DNA from: an uncultured Gammaproteobacteria bacterium
GTDB taxonomy: Bacteria; Pseudomonadota; Gammaproteobacteria; Pseudomonadales; Azotimanducaceae
Reading direction: 5' to 3'
DNA length: 44,480 nucleotides
Assembly (NCBI GenBank): GCA_913043815.1
Contig: CAJWNY010000014.1
Coordinates: 1-44,480 of the forward strand
Both the position numbers and the translations under genes were made by a program. Position 1 is the stretch's first letter. Every line of letters starts with the position of its first letter. A model generated the notes under the pieces. The model did no database searches and was not told the DNA's origin. It worked only from the letters and a program-made list of their open reading frames with translations. This document shows, piece after piece, positions 26,099-34,455 of the stretch.

Positions 26099-27544
26099 AT
26101 GATTACACGACCTACTTCATCTGATGGCGAAAGCACTGCCCCAGTTCTATCCAACGCAACTCTACCGGGCACAAAGCAAAGCTTCAGACAGAGCTTAGCC
26201 CCCCTTTTCACGCTGGGTTGGCCAATGGTGCTGACCCAGTTTTTTATCATGGGTACGGGCTTTATAGACACTGCTATGGCCGGACGTTATTCCGCCGCCG
26301 ACCTCGCGGGCGTATCTTTAGGTGGTAACGTCATGTGGCCAGCGTTTATGCTGCTCACGGGCGTCACTATGGCTTTGGCACCTATTACTTCGCATTTGCG
26401 CGGCGCGAATAAAATGGGTGATATAGGCCATCAAATTCGCCAAGGCCTGTGGCTATCTTTAGCCAGCAGCGCCTTGATGATGTTGCTACTGCATAACGCA
26501 GGCATCATTTATGAGTGGACCGGCATTGAGCCTGCTATAGCCGACATCGCCAGCGAATATTTGTACGCGATCAGTTGGGGTATACCGCCCATTATTATCT
26601 ATGTGGCGCTGCGCCATACGCTAGAGGGGCTCGGCCAAACACGCCCGCCCATGCTTATTGCGGGCAGCGTGCTACCGCTCAACGGCTTTCTCAACTACGC
26701 CCTGGTCTATGGTGAATTTGGTTTCCCCGAAATGGGCGGCGTGGGCTGCGGCTGGGCAACAGCCATCGTCTTTTGGGTACAACTCATCCTCATGCTCTTG
26801 CTGCTGCCTAAACCTTACTTTAGAGCTACCGGTTTATTTAAGTTATTCGAGTTCCCAATACTTACTACCTGCCGGGACATCCTAAAACTTGGCATCCCCA
26901 TTGGTATCGCTATTTTCCTAGAAATGGCTTTGTTTGGCGTAGTTGGTTTTTTGGTTGCTCGCTTGGGCGTGGTCGATATGGCCGCCCACAGTATTGCTGG
27001 TAACCTCAACTGGATGACATATGTTATTCCCATGAGTATTGGCAGCGCCGCCAGCATCCGCATTGGATTTTTGGTGGGTAGTGGAGATTTGGCTGCAGCA
27101 AGATCTACCGCCGGCGCTATATTCAAATTTTCTATTGGCTATGCATTAGTGATGAGCTTGGTGCTTATAGGACTGCGCTATCAACTGGTTTCTATTTTCA
27201 CCAACGACCCTGAAGTAATCGCTATCGCCATTGTGCTAATTTTATTTATAGCCGTTTATCAGACTATTGATGATGCTCAAGCTGTCATTATCGGTTCTCT
27301 ACGCGGCTATAAAGACACTACAATCCCGATGATATTCGGCCTTATCGGCTATTGGTTTCTAGCCTTGCCACTAGGTTATATATTGGCCGAAGGGCTAATT
27401 ACGGACGAACCACTAAGGGTGTACGGTTATTGGGCTGGCATTGCTTCAGGCATGTTTATCGTAGCGATTTGTGTTGGCATCAGACTCAGATATATCAGCG
27501 GCCACAAAGAGAAAATTTTGCTGCTGTCTGATACCGAGGACTGA
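26099..27544 (+). CDS. MATE-family efflux transporter (NorM-like)
   Basis: A 481-residue multidrug/toxin extrusion protein with 12 membrane helices in two six-helix halves. The first half carries LGWPMVLTQFFIMGTGFIDT and MAGRYSAADLAGVSLGGNV, the second GIPIGIAIFLEMALFGVVGF and VDMAAHSIAGNL, both typical of MATE. It exports cationic or aromatic compounds in exchange for Na+ or H+. The N-terminal 30 residues are polar and cytoplasmic. No strong ribosome site precedes this ATG, so the start is less certain. It stands alone, convergent with the monooxygenase gene downstream. Confidence 0.92.
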   Translation: MITRPTSSDGESTAPVLSNATLPGTKQSFRQSLAPLFTLGWPMVLTQFFIMGTGFIDTAMAGRYSAADLAGVSLGGNVMWPAFMLLTGVTMALAPITSHLRGANKMGDIGHQIRQGLWLSLASSALMMLLLHNAGIIYEWTGIEPAIADIASEYLYAISWGIPPIIIYVALRHTLEGLGQTRPPMLIAGSVLPLNGFLNYALVYGEFGFPEMGGVGCGWATAIVFWVQLILMLLLLPKPYFRATGLFKLFEFPILTTCRDILKLGIPIGIAIFLEMALFGVVGFLVARLGVVDMAAHSIAGNLNWMTYVIPMSIGSAASIRIGFLVGSGDLAAARSTAGAIFKFSIGYALVMSLVLIGLRYQLVSIFTNDPEVIAIAIVLILFIAVYQTIDDAQAVIIGSLRGYKDTTIPMIFGLIGYWFLALPLGYILAEGLITDEPLRVYGYWAGIASGMFIVAICVGIRLRYISGHKEKILLLSDTED

Positions 27545-27663
27545 ACAGTCGACCTGGGGAATTCTTGGACAACGTCTCCTGCAAACTATCCTCATTTACT
27601 TATAATGAGCCGACACACCACTGGGGCGAACGCGGCAAACACTACCCGCCCGCCTCAACCGCG

Positions 27664-29181
27664 TTAACCTGCAGACTGCTGCGGCTGAGCATCTATCTCG
27701 CTGTCTCGCGGATCGGCCGAGTTTGATTTTCCGTTAGCGGAAAAAATCAGTGCATTGTCTGCTACAGGCGAGTTGCGAATCATCTTTTTGTCTATGGCAA
27801 AGTTTTGCGTATTCTTCCACGGCCCTTGACCCTGCTGTGGAAACAAATGCATAACGCGTTGCATGTATCCGGCAGGAAAATCTGCAATCCAGGGTAGGGT
27901 TTGCATACCCTGATCTTCTTGACGTAAAACCGGCGTAACTTGGGTAGCACCGCTTCTTTTCATATGCTCTACAAGACGACAAACCCATTCGGAAGTTAAG
28001 TCGGCGCGCAAAGTCCAAGACGCATTAACATAACCAAAAGTGTTAGCAAGATTTGGAACGCCCGAGTACATCATTCCCTTATATGTAAACTGCTCAGAAA
28101 AATCTATGGCCGCCCCGTCCACTGTAAACGGCACACCGGCGAGCACTTCAAGTTTCAAACCTGTTGCTAACACAATAATATCCGCCGGTAATTCGTCACC
28201 ATTCTCTAGGCGAATGCCGGTCTCAGTAATTCGGTCTATCTCAGCAGTCACCACTTGAGCCTTGCCGGACTTAATAGATTCAAACAAATCTGCATTCGGC
28301 ACCAAACAAAGGCGTTGATCCCATGGGTTATAGTTTGGTGTGAAGTGCTTTTCCATATCGTAGCCTTCAGGCAGCATTTGCTTAACCATGTCCAACAACT
28401 GCTTTTTAACTTTTCCTGGCGCAGTACGTGTTTGATAATAGAAATAGCGCTGCATCTCGATATTTTTGAAACGGGTCAAATTGTACGCCCACTTCTCCGG
28501 CAGTATCTTGCGCAGGAAATTAGCCAACGCATCTTGGTCTGGGCGTGCTACCACATAAGTTGGCGAACGCTGCAACATCGTCACCTGCGCGCCATCTGCG
28601 GCCATATTCGGCACCAAGGTCATCGCTGTCGCACCACTGCCCACAACCACCACGCGTTTGTTCTTATACTCTAATCCCTCTGGCCAGAACTGTGGGTTAA
28701 CAATCTCGCCAGAAAAATTTTCCACACCATCGATGCACGGATCATGGACTTCGTCGTGGCTGTAATAACCGCTGCACATAAACAAAAAGTTGCAACTCAT
28801 TTGAAGTTGCTCAGATCCATGGTCTACATCTAATGTCCACTTAGCGTCGTGCGATGACCATGTCGCATTAGTGAGTTTATGCGAAAACTTTATGTTCTCG
28901 TCTATTCCATGCTCTTGGGTCGTTTCTTTAACGTACTTTAAAATCGAAGGACCATCTGCGATAGCTTTCGATTCCTTCCAAGGTTTAAAATTAAAACCTA
29001 GTGTGTGCATGTCACTGTCTGAGCGAATTCCCGGATATTTAAAGAGATCCCATGTTCCACCGACACTCTCCCTGCGCTCTAACACACAGTAGCTTTGTTC
29101 TGGGCATTTTCGGCCCAAATGCACGGCGGCGCTCACGCCAGAAATTCCAGCGCCTACGATAATTACGTCTAAATGTTCCAT
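27664..29181 (-). CDS. Flavin-containing monooxygenase, EthA-like, with altered BVMO fingerprint
   Basis: A 505-residue two-dinucleotide-domain flavoprotein. FAD motif GAGISG (10-15), GGTWDLFKYPGIRSDSDM (41-58), NADPH motif GSGATA (181-186) and LQRSPTY are all typical of type I Baeyer-Villiger monooxygenases of the EthA group, which is also the length match (about 490-500). The fingerprint F-x-G-x3-H-x3-W-P, however, reads F156-S-G158-EIV-N162-PQF-W166-P167: His is Asn (codon AAC checked on the strand). The enzyme would insert oxygen next to a ketone or oxidise sulfur; the substitution may change or weaken this. Divergent from a TonB receptor gene over 508 nt. Convergent with the MATE gene. 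Confidence 0.9.
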   Translation of the reverse strand: MEHLDVIIVGAGISGVSAAVHLGRKCPEQSYCVLERRESVGGTWDLFKYPGIRSDSDMHTLGFNFKPWKESKAIADGPSILKYVKETTQEHGIDENIKFSHKLTNATWSSHDAKWTLDVDHGSEQLQMSCNFLFMCSGYYSHDEVHDPCIDGVENFSGEIVNPQFWPEGLEYKNKRVVVVGSGATAMTLVPNMAADGAQVTMLQRSPTYVVARPDQDALANFLRKILPEKWAYNLTRFKNIEMQRYFYYQTRTAPGKVKKQLLDMVKQMLPEGYDMEKHFTPNYNPWDQRLCLVPNADLFESIKSGKAQVVTAEIDRITETGIRLENGDELPADIIVLATGLKLEVLAGVPFTVDGAAIDFSEQFTYKGMMYSGVPNLANTFGYVNASWTLRADLTSEWVCRLVEHMKRSGATQVTPVLRQEDQGMQTLPWIADFPAGYMQRVMHLFPQQGQGPWKNTQNFAIDKKMIRNSPVADNALIFSANGKSNSADPRDSEIDAQPQQSAG

Positions 29182-29689
29182 AGCTGATCCACTCCCAGAG
29201 TATTAATGATTCGCACAATATAAATAGTAGCAGCTCGTTCGCATATGACTACCCGAATAAAATCCGGCGAATATGAAATTAAAAAAATAAGTAAAATTAA
29301 TTCACCACCCCAACTTGATGAAACGGGTAGTTTTTACCCAACTGGCCGAGCGGATTAGTGAGCTAAATGTCTAGGATTTAAGCACGACAAAGCGATTTCA
29401 AAACAACGTAAAGTCGGGCATAAGGCTTTTCACAACGGGCCTCTCACCCCTAATTAACTCAAAACGCTGTAAATTAGCTACGTTTTTAATAATCCTTCGT
29501 TTAAATTATTTTTTTAAACCTTACCCCCAATTAATACACTACATATTTCGTCTAACAAGCACCTAACGTTAGGTTTTTTAACATGTAACTTTTCTTCCCA
29601 GCGCCCAAAAATTCACGTAATCCAATTAGTTTGCGTACAGTTTTAGTACGTGTTAATTAATGTTTATCAGAAATCTGGAGGGAAAACTG
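29182..29689. other. Intergenic region between monooxygenase and TonB receptor 1
   Basis: An AT-rich 508-nt gap with divergent promoters. Two symmetrical elements stand out on the receptor side: GTTTAAA-n7-TTTAAAC (29499-29519) and a perfect 14-nt palindrome ACCTAACGTTAGGT (29561-29574) followed by six T. They may be operators or part of an attenuator for the receptor gene. No gene seen. Confidence 0.45.
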
Positions 29690-32635
29690 ATGACACGAAT
29701 AAACCGCCTCATATCCGGGGCTGCATTAACCGCACTACTTGCGCCAAACTTACTGATGGCAGAAGGACGGCAAATTGAAGAGGTCATTGTGACCGCTGAA
29801 CGGCAGGAGGCGTCTATTCAAGACACCTCTATTTCCATCACCGCGTTTACAGGTGAGTTCATTGACGATTTCGGTATTAGGAATCAAGAAGACTTGCAGA
29901 ACTTTGTTCCTGCAACAACTATTCAACCCTACGACGCCACAGTACGTGGTGTTGGTCGTAACTTCCGCGCCTTGGGCGGCGACCCCGGCGTAGCTACTTA
30001 CATGCAAGGTGTTTACTCAGAAGATTTGTTGACGGCTACTGCTGCAACATTCTGGGACGTAGAGCGTATTGAGGTTCTTCGTGGTCCACAGGGCACACTC
30101 TACGGTCGTAACGCTGTTGGTGGCGCGATCAACATTCTTTATAAAGAACCTACTGATGTTTTCGAAGGCGCTGTAAAAGCTATTGTTGGTAACTACGGAA
30201 CTGAAGACTACTATGGTGCGTTTTCGGGTCCTATATCCGATACACTCCTTGGCCGCGTAAACTTTAGCTATCGCGACCGCGACGGAATTATCGAAGAAAT
30301 CGGTGGCCCTAACGGACTCGGCTCTGACGATTCAGATTTGGACGGTCTCGGTACCGAAAACATAGCTGTCCAATTAAAGTGGCTTATTTCAGACAACATT
30401 ACACTAGACGTAAGAACGAGTTGGATGGGTATCAATCGCCCCTTCGGTGGCGCTAACGGTGGCGGACTGGTTGTTTTAAACGAAGATGGTCAACCAAACC
30501 GATCCACTACATTGATTCCTGGATATCGATTCATTGATAGAACGCAGACGGTTGCTACGAAAAATGATTTCTACAATCCAGCTACTCCTGTAGTCAACTT
30601 CACAAACCCAACAACGGGTGCAGTGCAGGAAGCTCAGACAAACCGTCCAGGGCTTGATTATGTTTCATCAGCGGGTTTCCAAAATGCTATGGCATCGCTG
30701 GATGGTTGGAACCAATCATCAGATGCTAGTGTCGCTGCGTACAATGCGTGCGTATTTCCTGATGATATTGATGGTGACAAAATTTGTGCTGCAACCAACG
30801 GCCTAAATCGAGAAGAGTTCGATACCAACAATACTCAAGCAACGTTCACTTGGGATGCGAGTGACGCCCTGACTCTGAAATACATTTATGGATTCAATGA
30901 GCTTCAGTATCACCGTACAACAGACGATGACAACACTGCTAGCATGTACGAAGATCGTCAGTTCTACGTGAACCACGAAGCAAGGTACAGTTCGCATGAG
31001 GTACAGGCGTTCTATGAAATCAATGACACTATGTCAGTAACTTCAGGTGTGTTCTGGTACGACGCTGTTATCGATCAGCGAGGCGACTTTTACTCTGCAG
31101 TGGGTTCCGATCGTTTTCAAGACGCTTATACCCCAGGCGAAGGTAGCATCGGTTTTTTCTTCGGTGGCAATCCAATGGCTACACTATTCAGCGCAAAAAA
31201 TGGCTGTATGGTTGAGGTTCCTGCACCCTCGTGCTCGAGAAATTACTCCGCCGAGAACAGTGCTGAAAACTTGACTCTATTTTCTGCTGGCAGAAACGAT
31301 AACTTATACTTGTCTCAATGGCTGGGTGACGACGGAACAAACAGAGACCTTGATGTAATTCACGGAATACGAACAGTTGGATCGGATTTACTCTACGCGA
31401 CACAAACTGAAAGAACTGCTTTTGCGGCATATACTCAGGGCGTATGGGACTTCGCGGACGACCTAACATTAACAGTCGGCCTCAGATATGCGTGGGATGA
31501 AGTAGATGCGGAAGAGAATTTATTCCGCTACACAGAAAGCAATGGTCTTTTTGCATTCATGGCTGGGGGCGGAAACGGCGACCCAACAGATCCGTCTGCA
31601 AGGCCTGACCGGGTAGGCCAAAGTGATAATGTTTATACCATCAACCTACAGGATGGTAACTTTAAAACTGATGCAGATGGCAATGTAATGAACGATGCTT
31701 ATGGGCAGCCTATTCCGACATCGAGAGTTGTTAATGGCGGCCACCCTATTGCTGTAAGCGTTTATCGCCCTTTCACAAGGAAGGACGAAAAGGTTACTGG
31801 AAGGATTAACCTGGACTGGGATGTAAACGACGAAGTTATGCTGTACTTGTCTGCTACCTCTGGTTATCGATCAGGTGGTTATAACTTAGTATTCTTTAGT
31901 AATAGTGCCGCTTATGATCCTGAAGAATTGATTTCTTATGAACTTGGATACAAGGCACAGTTCCTAGACAACACTCTTCAGCTAAACGGATCGTTCTACC
32001 TTTATGATTACGAAAATATTCATACAGTAGCAACTGAGGTTACAAGCTTGGGCGGCACTTCAACATCTGTTCTTGAGGCACCTGGGGCCGAAGTAATTGG
32101 CATTGAAGCTGAAGTGTTATGGCTTGCAACAGATGCGCTAACCCTAGGCGGCAACTTCAGTTACACGCCTAACGAGTACACAGAAGACCTGAATCTCTTA
32201 GATCCAGCTCGACGTGAAACTCCTGTAGGGCTCTATCCAGATGCTGCCACGAACACCAAGAACATTAACGGCAATCAACTGTTGCAGGTACCTGAGCTTA
32301 AGTACACAGCTTACGGCACTTATGCAATTCCGCTAGATGGTGGAGCGAACGTTGATATATCCGGCGTATACAGCTGGACTGATGATGTTTATTACTCTCC
32401 GTTCGAGAACTCTAGAGAAATGTCGCAGGCATATGACCGATTAGACGTTCGCGCTACTTGGACCAACGCAGAGCAAAATATAATTGTTGCGGCATATGTT
32501 AACAACGTGCTCGACGATGTTGCTGTACTCCAAGTGCTAAGGCATGGCGAAGATGAGCAATTCCGTCAGACTGGTGGTACAACATCGCCTCGCATGTTTG
32601 GCTTGGAACTTACATACAAGTTAGGCGCTTACTAG
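29690..32635 (+). CDS. TonB-dependent outer-membrane receptor (copy 1)
   Basis: A 981-residue outer-membrane receptor. The start is set by GGAGGG 8 nt upstream; an ATG ten codons earlier lacks one. A signal peptide (residues 1-24, ending LLMA) is followed by the TonB-box-like IEEVIVTAERQE, the plug domain (about 40-165, with VERIEVLRGPQGTLYGRNAV) and a 22-strand barrel ending in an aromatic residue (LTYKLGAY). Two cysteine pairs in predicted surface loops (ACVFPDDIDGDKICAA and GCMVEVPAPSCS) may form disulfide lids. The length is large for siderophore receptors and usual for receptors importing hydrophobic or polymeric carbon sources. Closely similar to copy 2 at 34456-37395. Confidence 0.95.
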   Translation: MTRINRLISGAALTALLAPNLLMAEGRQIEEVIVTAERQEASIQDTSISITAFTGEFIDDFGIRNQEDLQNFVPATTIQPYDATVRGVGRNFRALGGDPGVATYMQGVYSEDLLTATAATFWDVERIEVLRGPQGTLYGRNAVGGAINILYKEPTDVFEGAVKAIVGNYGTEDYYGAFSGPISDTLLGRVNFSYRDRDGIIEEIGGPNGLGSDDSDLDGLGTENIAVQLKWLISDNITLDVRTSWMGINRPFGGANGGGLVVLNEDGQPNRSTTLIPGYRFIDRTQTVATKNDFYNPATPVVNFTNPTTGAVQEAQTNRPGLDYVSSAGFQNAMASLDGWNQSSDASVAAYNACVFPDDIDGDKICAATNGLNREEFDTNNTQATFTWDASDALTLKYIYGFNELQYHRTTDDDNTASMYEDRQFYVNHEARYSSHEVQAFYEINDTMSVTSGVFWYDAVIDQRGDFYSAVGSDRFQDAYTPGEGSIGFFFGGNPMATLFSAKNGCMVEVPAPSCSRNYSAENSAENLTLFSAGRNDNLYLSQWLGDDGTNRDLDVIHGIRTVGSDLLYATQTERTAFAAYTQGVWDFADDLTLTVGLRYAWDEVDAEENLFRYTESNGLFAFMAGGGNGDPTDPSARPDRVGQSDNVYTINLQDGNFKTDADGNVMNDAYGQPIPTSRVVNGGHPIAVSVYRPFTRKDEKVTGRINLDWDVNDEVMLYLSATSGYRSGGYNLVFFSNSAAYDPEELISYELGYKAQFLDNTLQLNGSFYLYDYENIHTVATEVTSLGGTSTSVLEAPGAEVIGIEAEVLWLATDALTLGGNFSYTPNEYTEDLNLLDPARRETPVGLYPDAATNTKNINGNQLLQVPELKYTAYGTYAIPLDGGANVDISGVYSWTDDVYYSPFENSREMSQAYDRLDVRATWTNAEQNIIVAAYVNNVLDDVAVLQVLRHGEDEQFRQTGGTTSPRMFGLELTYKLGAY

Positions 32636-32961
32636 CGCCAAACGTTGCGGCAGAGCTACTTCTGCCGGTAAACGGAGACTTTATGTACTAGATAAAAAGC
32701 CACCTTAGGGTGGCTTTTTTTTACAGATTGATAAGTTATTGAAGCAAGGTTGATCGTCGGCGAGGAGTGAAGACTTTATTTCGAAACGGTTAGGTAAAAC
32801 AAGAGGCTGATTGATCTCAGTGAGCAATTGGCAGGCGGTCTATATCAAAGCCCTCTTTCGCCAAAAGCCACCTCAGGAAGTCACCAAACTATTTAGACTA
32901 CGATAAGGACTTCCACCGAATGCTATCCGGCTTTCCAGAAATCCGATTTAACAGGGCGCGC
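32636..32961. other. Intergenic region after TonB receptor 1
   Basis: Contains a hairpin CGGCAGA-GCTACT-TCTGCCG (32648-32667) right after the receptor stop and the terminator described separately. The remaining 240 nt before the convergent DAHP synthase gene show nothing I can name. Confidence 0.5.
32699..32722 (+). terminator. Rho-independent terminator of TonB receptor 1
   Basis: GCCACC-TTAG-GGTGGC stem-loop followed by eight T and preceded by five A, so it could also work in the other direction for the DAHP synthase transcript. The terminator of receptor copy 2 has nearly the same core. Confidence 0.9.
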
Positions 32962-34008
32962 CTAAACTAAACGTTTTTCCACTGCGCGGGCCAACTGATC
33001 TAGACAACTAACGGTATCATCCCAGCCGATACAAGCATCGGTAATACTTTGGCCGTACGTCAATTCTGTGCCTAGGCTTTGCTTGCCGGCGACAAGGTGA
33101 CTTTCGATCATCACTCCCATAACACGATCTTCACCCGACGCGATCTGTTGCGACAAATCTGAGCAAACATTCATTTGCCGCATATGATCTTTAGCGCTGT
33201 TGGCATGACTCATGTCCACCATAAGGCGGTCATTTAGATTACCGTCTGATAACAATTTGGCTGCCTCTTTAACGGAAGCAGAATCGAAGTTGGGTTTTTT
33301 ACCACCACGCAAAATGACATGACAGTCTTCGTTACCTGATGTGGAAAAAATGGCAGACTTACCAGACTTCATAACAGATAAAAAGATATGCGGATGCTGA
33401 GCGCTTTTCACTGCATCCGCCGCAACTTGAACATCACCATAAGTACTGTTCTTGAAGCCTATCGGGCAAGAAAGACCTGAGGCCAATTGGCGATGTATCT
33501 GACTTTCTGTCGTTCTTGCACCAATGGCGCCCCAAGCCACAATATCGCCAATATACTGAGGAGTAATAGGATCTAAATATTCGGTACCCGCTGCGATGCC
33601 TAGCTCCGTTATATCTCTAAGGACAGATCTAGCCGTTCGCAGGCCCTGATTAATATCGAAACTATTGTCCAAGTGCGGATCATTAATAAGGCCTTTCCAG
33701 CCAACAGTGGTTCGCGGCTTTTCAAAGTAGACTCTCATCAAAACACATAACTGATCAGAATATTGTGTCGCTTGAGCTTGCAGACGAGCAGCATATTCCA
33801 AAGCAGCAATAGGGTCGTGAATGGAACAGGGACCCGCAATAACTAGTAGGCGTTTGTCACGTCCAGCAATAATATCGCTCACTTGTTTGCGCACATTAAA
33901 AACCAAGGTCGAAGCCCCATCTGATAAAGGCAGCTCTTCTAAAAGATCTTCGGGTGGCAGCACTTCTGCCATGCCGGTTATACGCAGGTCATCTGTATTA
34001 AATTTCAT
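32962..34008 (-). CDS. 3-deoxy-7-phosphoheptulonate (DAHP) synthase, class I
   Basis: A 348-residue AroF/AroG/AroH-type enzyme that condenses phosphoenolpyruvate with erythrose 4-phosphate, the first step of aromatic amino-acid synthesis. The metal ligands match E. coli AroG: C61 (GPCSIHD), H268 (DMSHANS), E302 (IESHL) and D324 (ITDACIGW). The N-terminal 45 residues that carry feedback regulation are present, so it is probably inhibited by an aromatic amino acid; which isozyme cannot be decided. It stands alone, without other aro genes, between two inverted TonB receptor genes. The ribosome site is weak. Confidence 0.96.
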   Translation of the reverse strand: MKFNTDDLRITGMAEVLPPEDLLEELPLSDGASTLVFNVRKQVSDIIAGRDKRLLVIAGPCSIHDPIAALEYAARLQAQATQYSDQLCVLMRVYFEKPRTTVGWKGLINDPHLDNSFDINQGLRTARSVLRDITELGIAAGTEYLDPITPQYIGDIVAWGAIGARTTESQIHRQLASGLSCPIGFKNSTYGDVQVAADAVKSAQHPHIFLSVMKSGKSAIFSTSGNEDCHVILRGGKKPNFDSASVKEAAKLLSDGNLNDRLMVDMSHANSAKDHMRQMNVCSDLSQQIASGEDRVMGVMIESHLVAGKQSLGTELTYGQSITDACIGWDDTVSCLDQLARAVEKRLV

Positions 34009-34455
34009 CGCGCGATGCTAACCAACGACACAGGACTAAACAATAGAAAAAAGATGAAATCGAGTCTTGAGCTAAATCAAGGTACTTATTACTAAAGAGC
34101 GGCGTTGGGCTTATTCGAGAGGCAAGAAAACCTGTAAGACCTAAAAATTCCCGATCAGGTAAAAGTCGCAGTGCGGCCACCGGCTAGGAAACGAAAAGAA
34201 AACCAAAGAACAGCTAAAAACTGTCGGATATGCGACGACTAGATTGCGAGTGCATACAAGTAGCGAGCAGAAAAGCATCGATCTATTTTTAAAAGAAAGT
34301 TTTGTAGCGGAACTAACCCGATACCTAAGAGTCTGGATCTAGCGAATTTTCAAGATTAATACCTGCTGACCAAAACGAAACAAGCCACCCTAGGGTGGCT
34401 TGTTATCAAACATTTCTTTAGGACCGCAGAATTTATTCTGCCGTCTTTCTAAAGA
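34009..34455. other. Intergenic region upstream of DAHP synthase and downstream of TonB receptor 2
   Basis: Holds the receptor-2 terminator (34379-34404) and must contain the DAHP synthase promoter. I saw no leader peptide rich in aromatic residues and no TyrR-like or TrpR-like box I could defend. Confidence 0.4.
34379..34404 (-). terminator. Rho-independent terminator of TonB receptor 2
   Basis: A 12-bp perfect stem AACAAGCCACCC/GGGTGGCTTGTT with almost no loop, followed on the minus strand by a T-rich run (TTTCGTTTT). The core GCCACC...GGTGGC is shared with the terminator of receptor 1. Confidence 0.85.

Noticed and set aside
29660-29689. Upstream ATG extending TonB receptor 1 by ten residues
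   Set aside because: It would precede the signal peptide with a charged stretch and lacks a ribosome site, while the internal ATG has GGAGGG and matches the start of copy 2.
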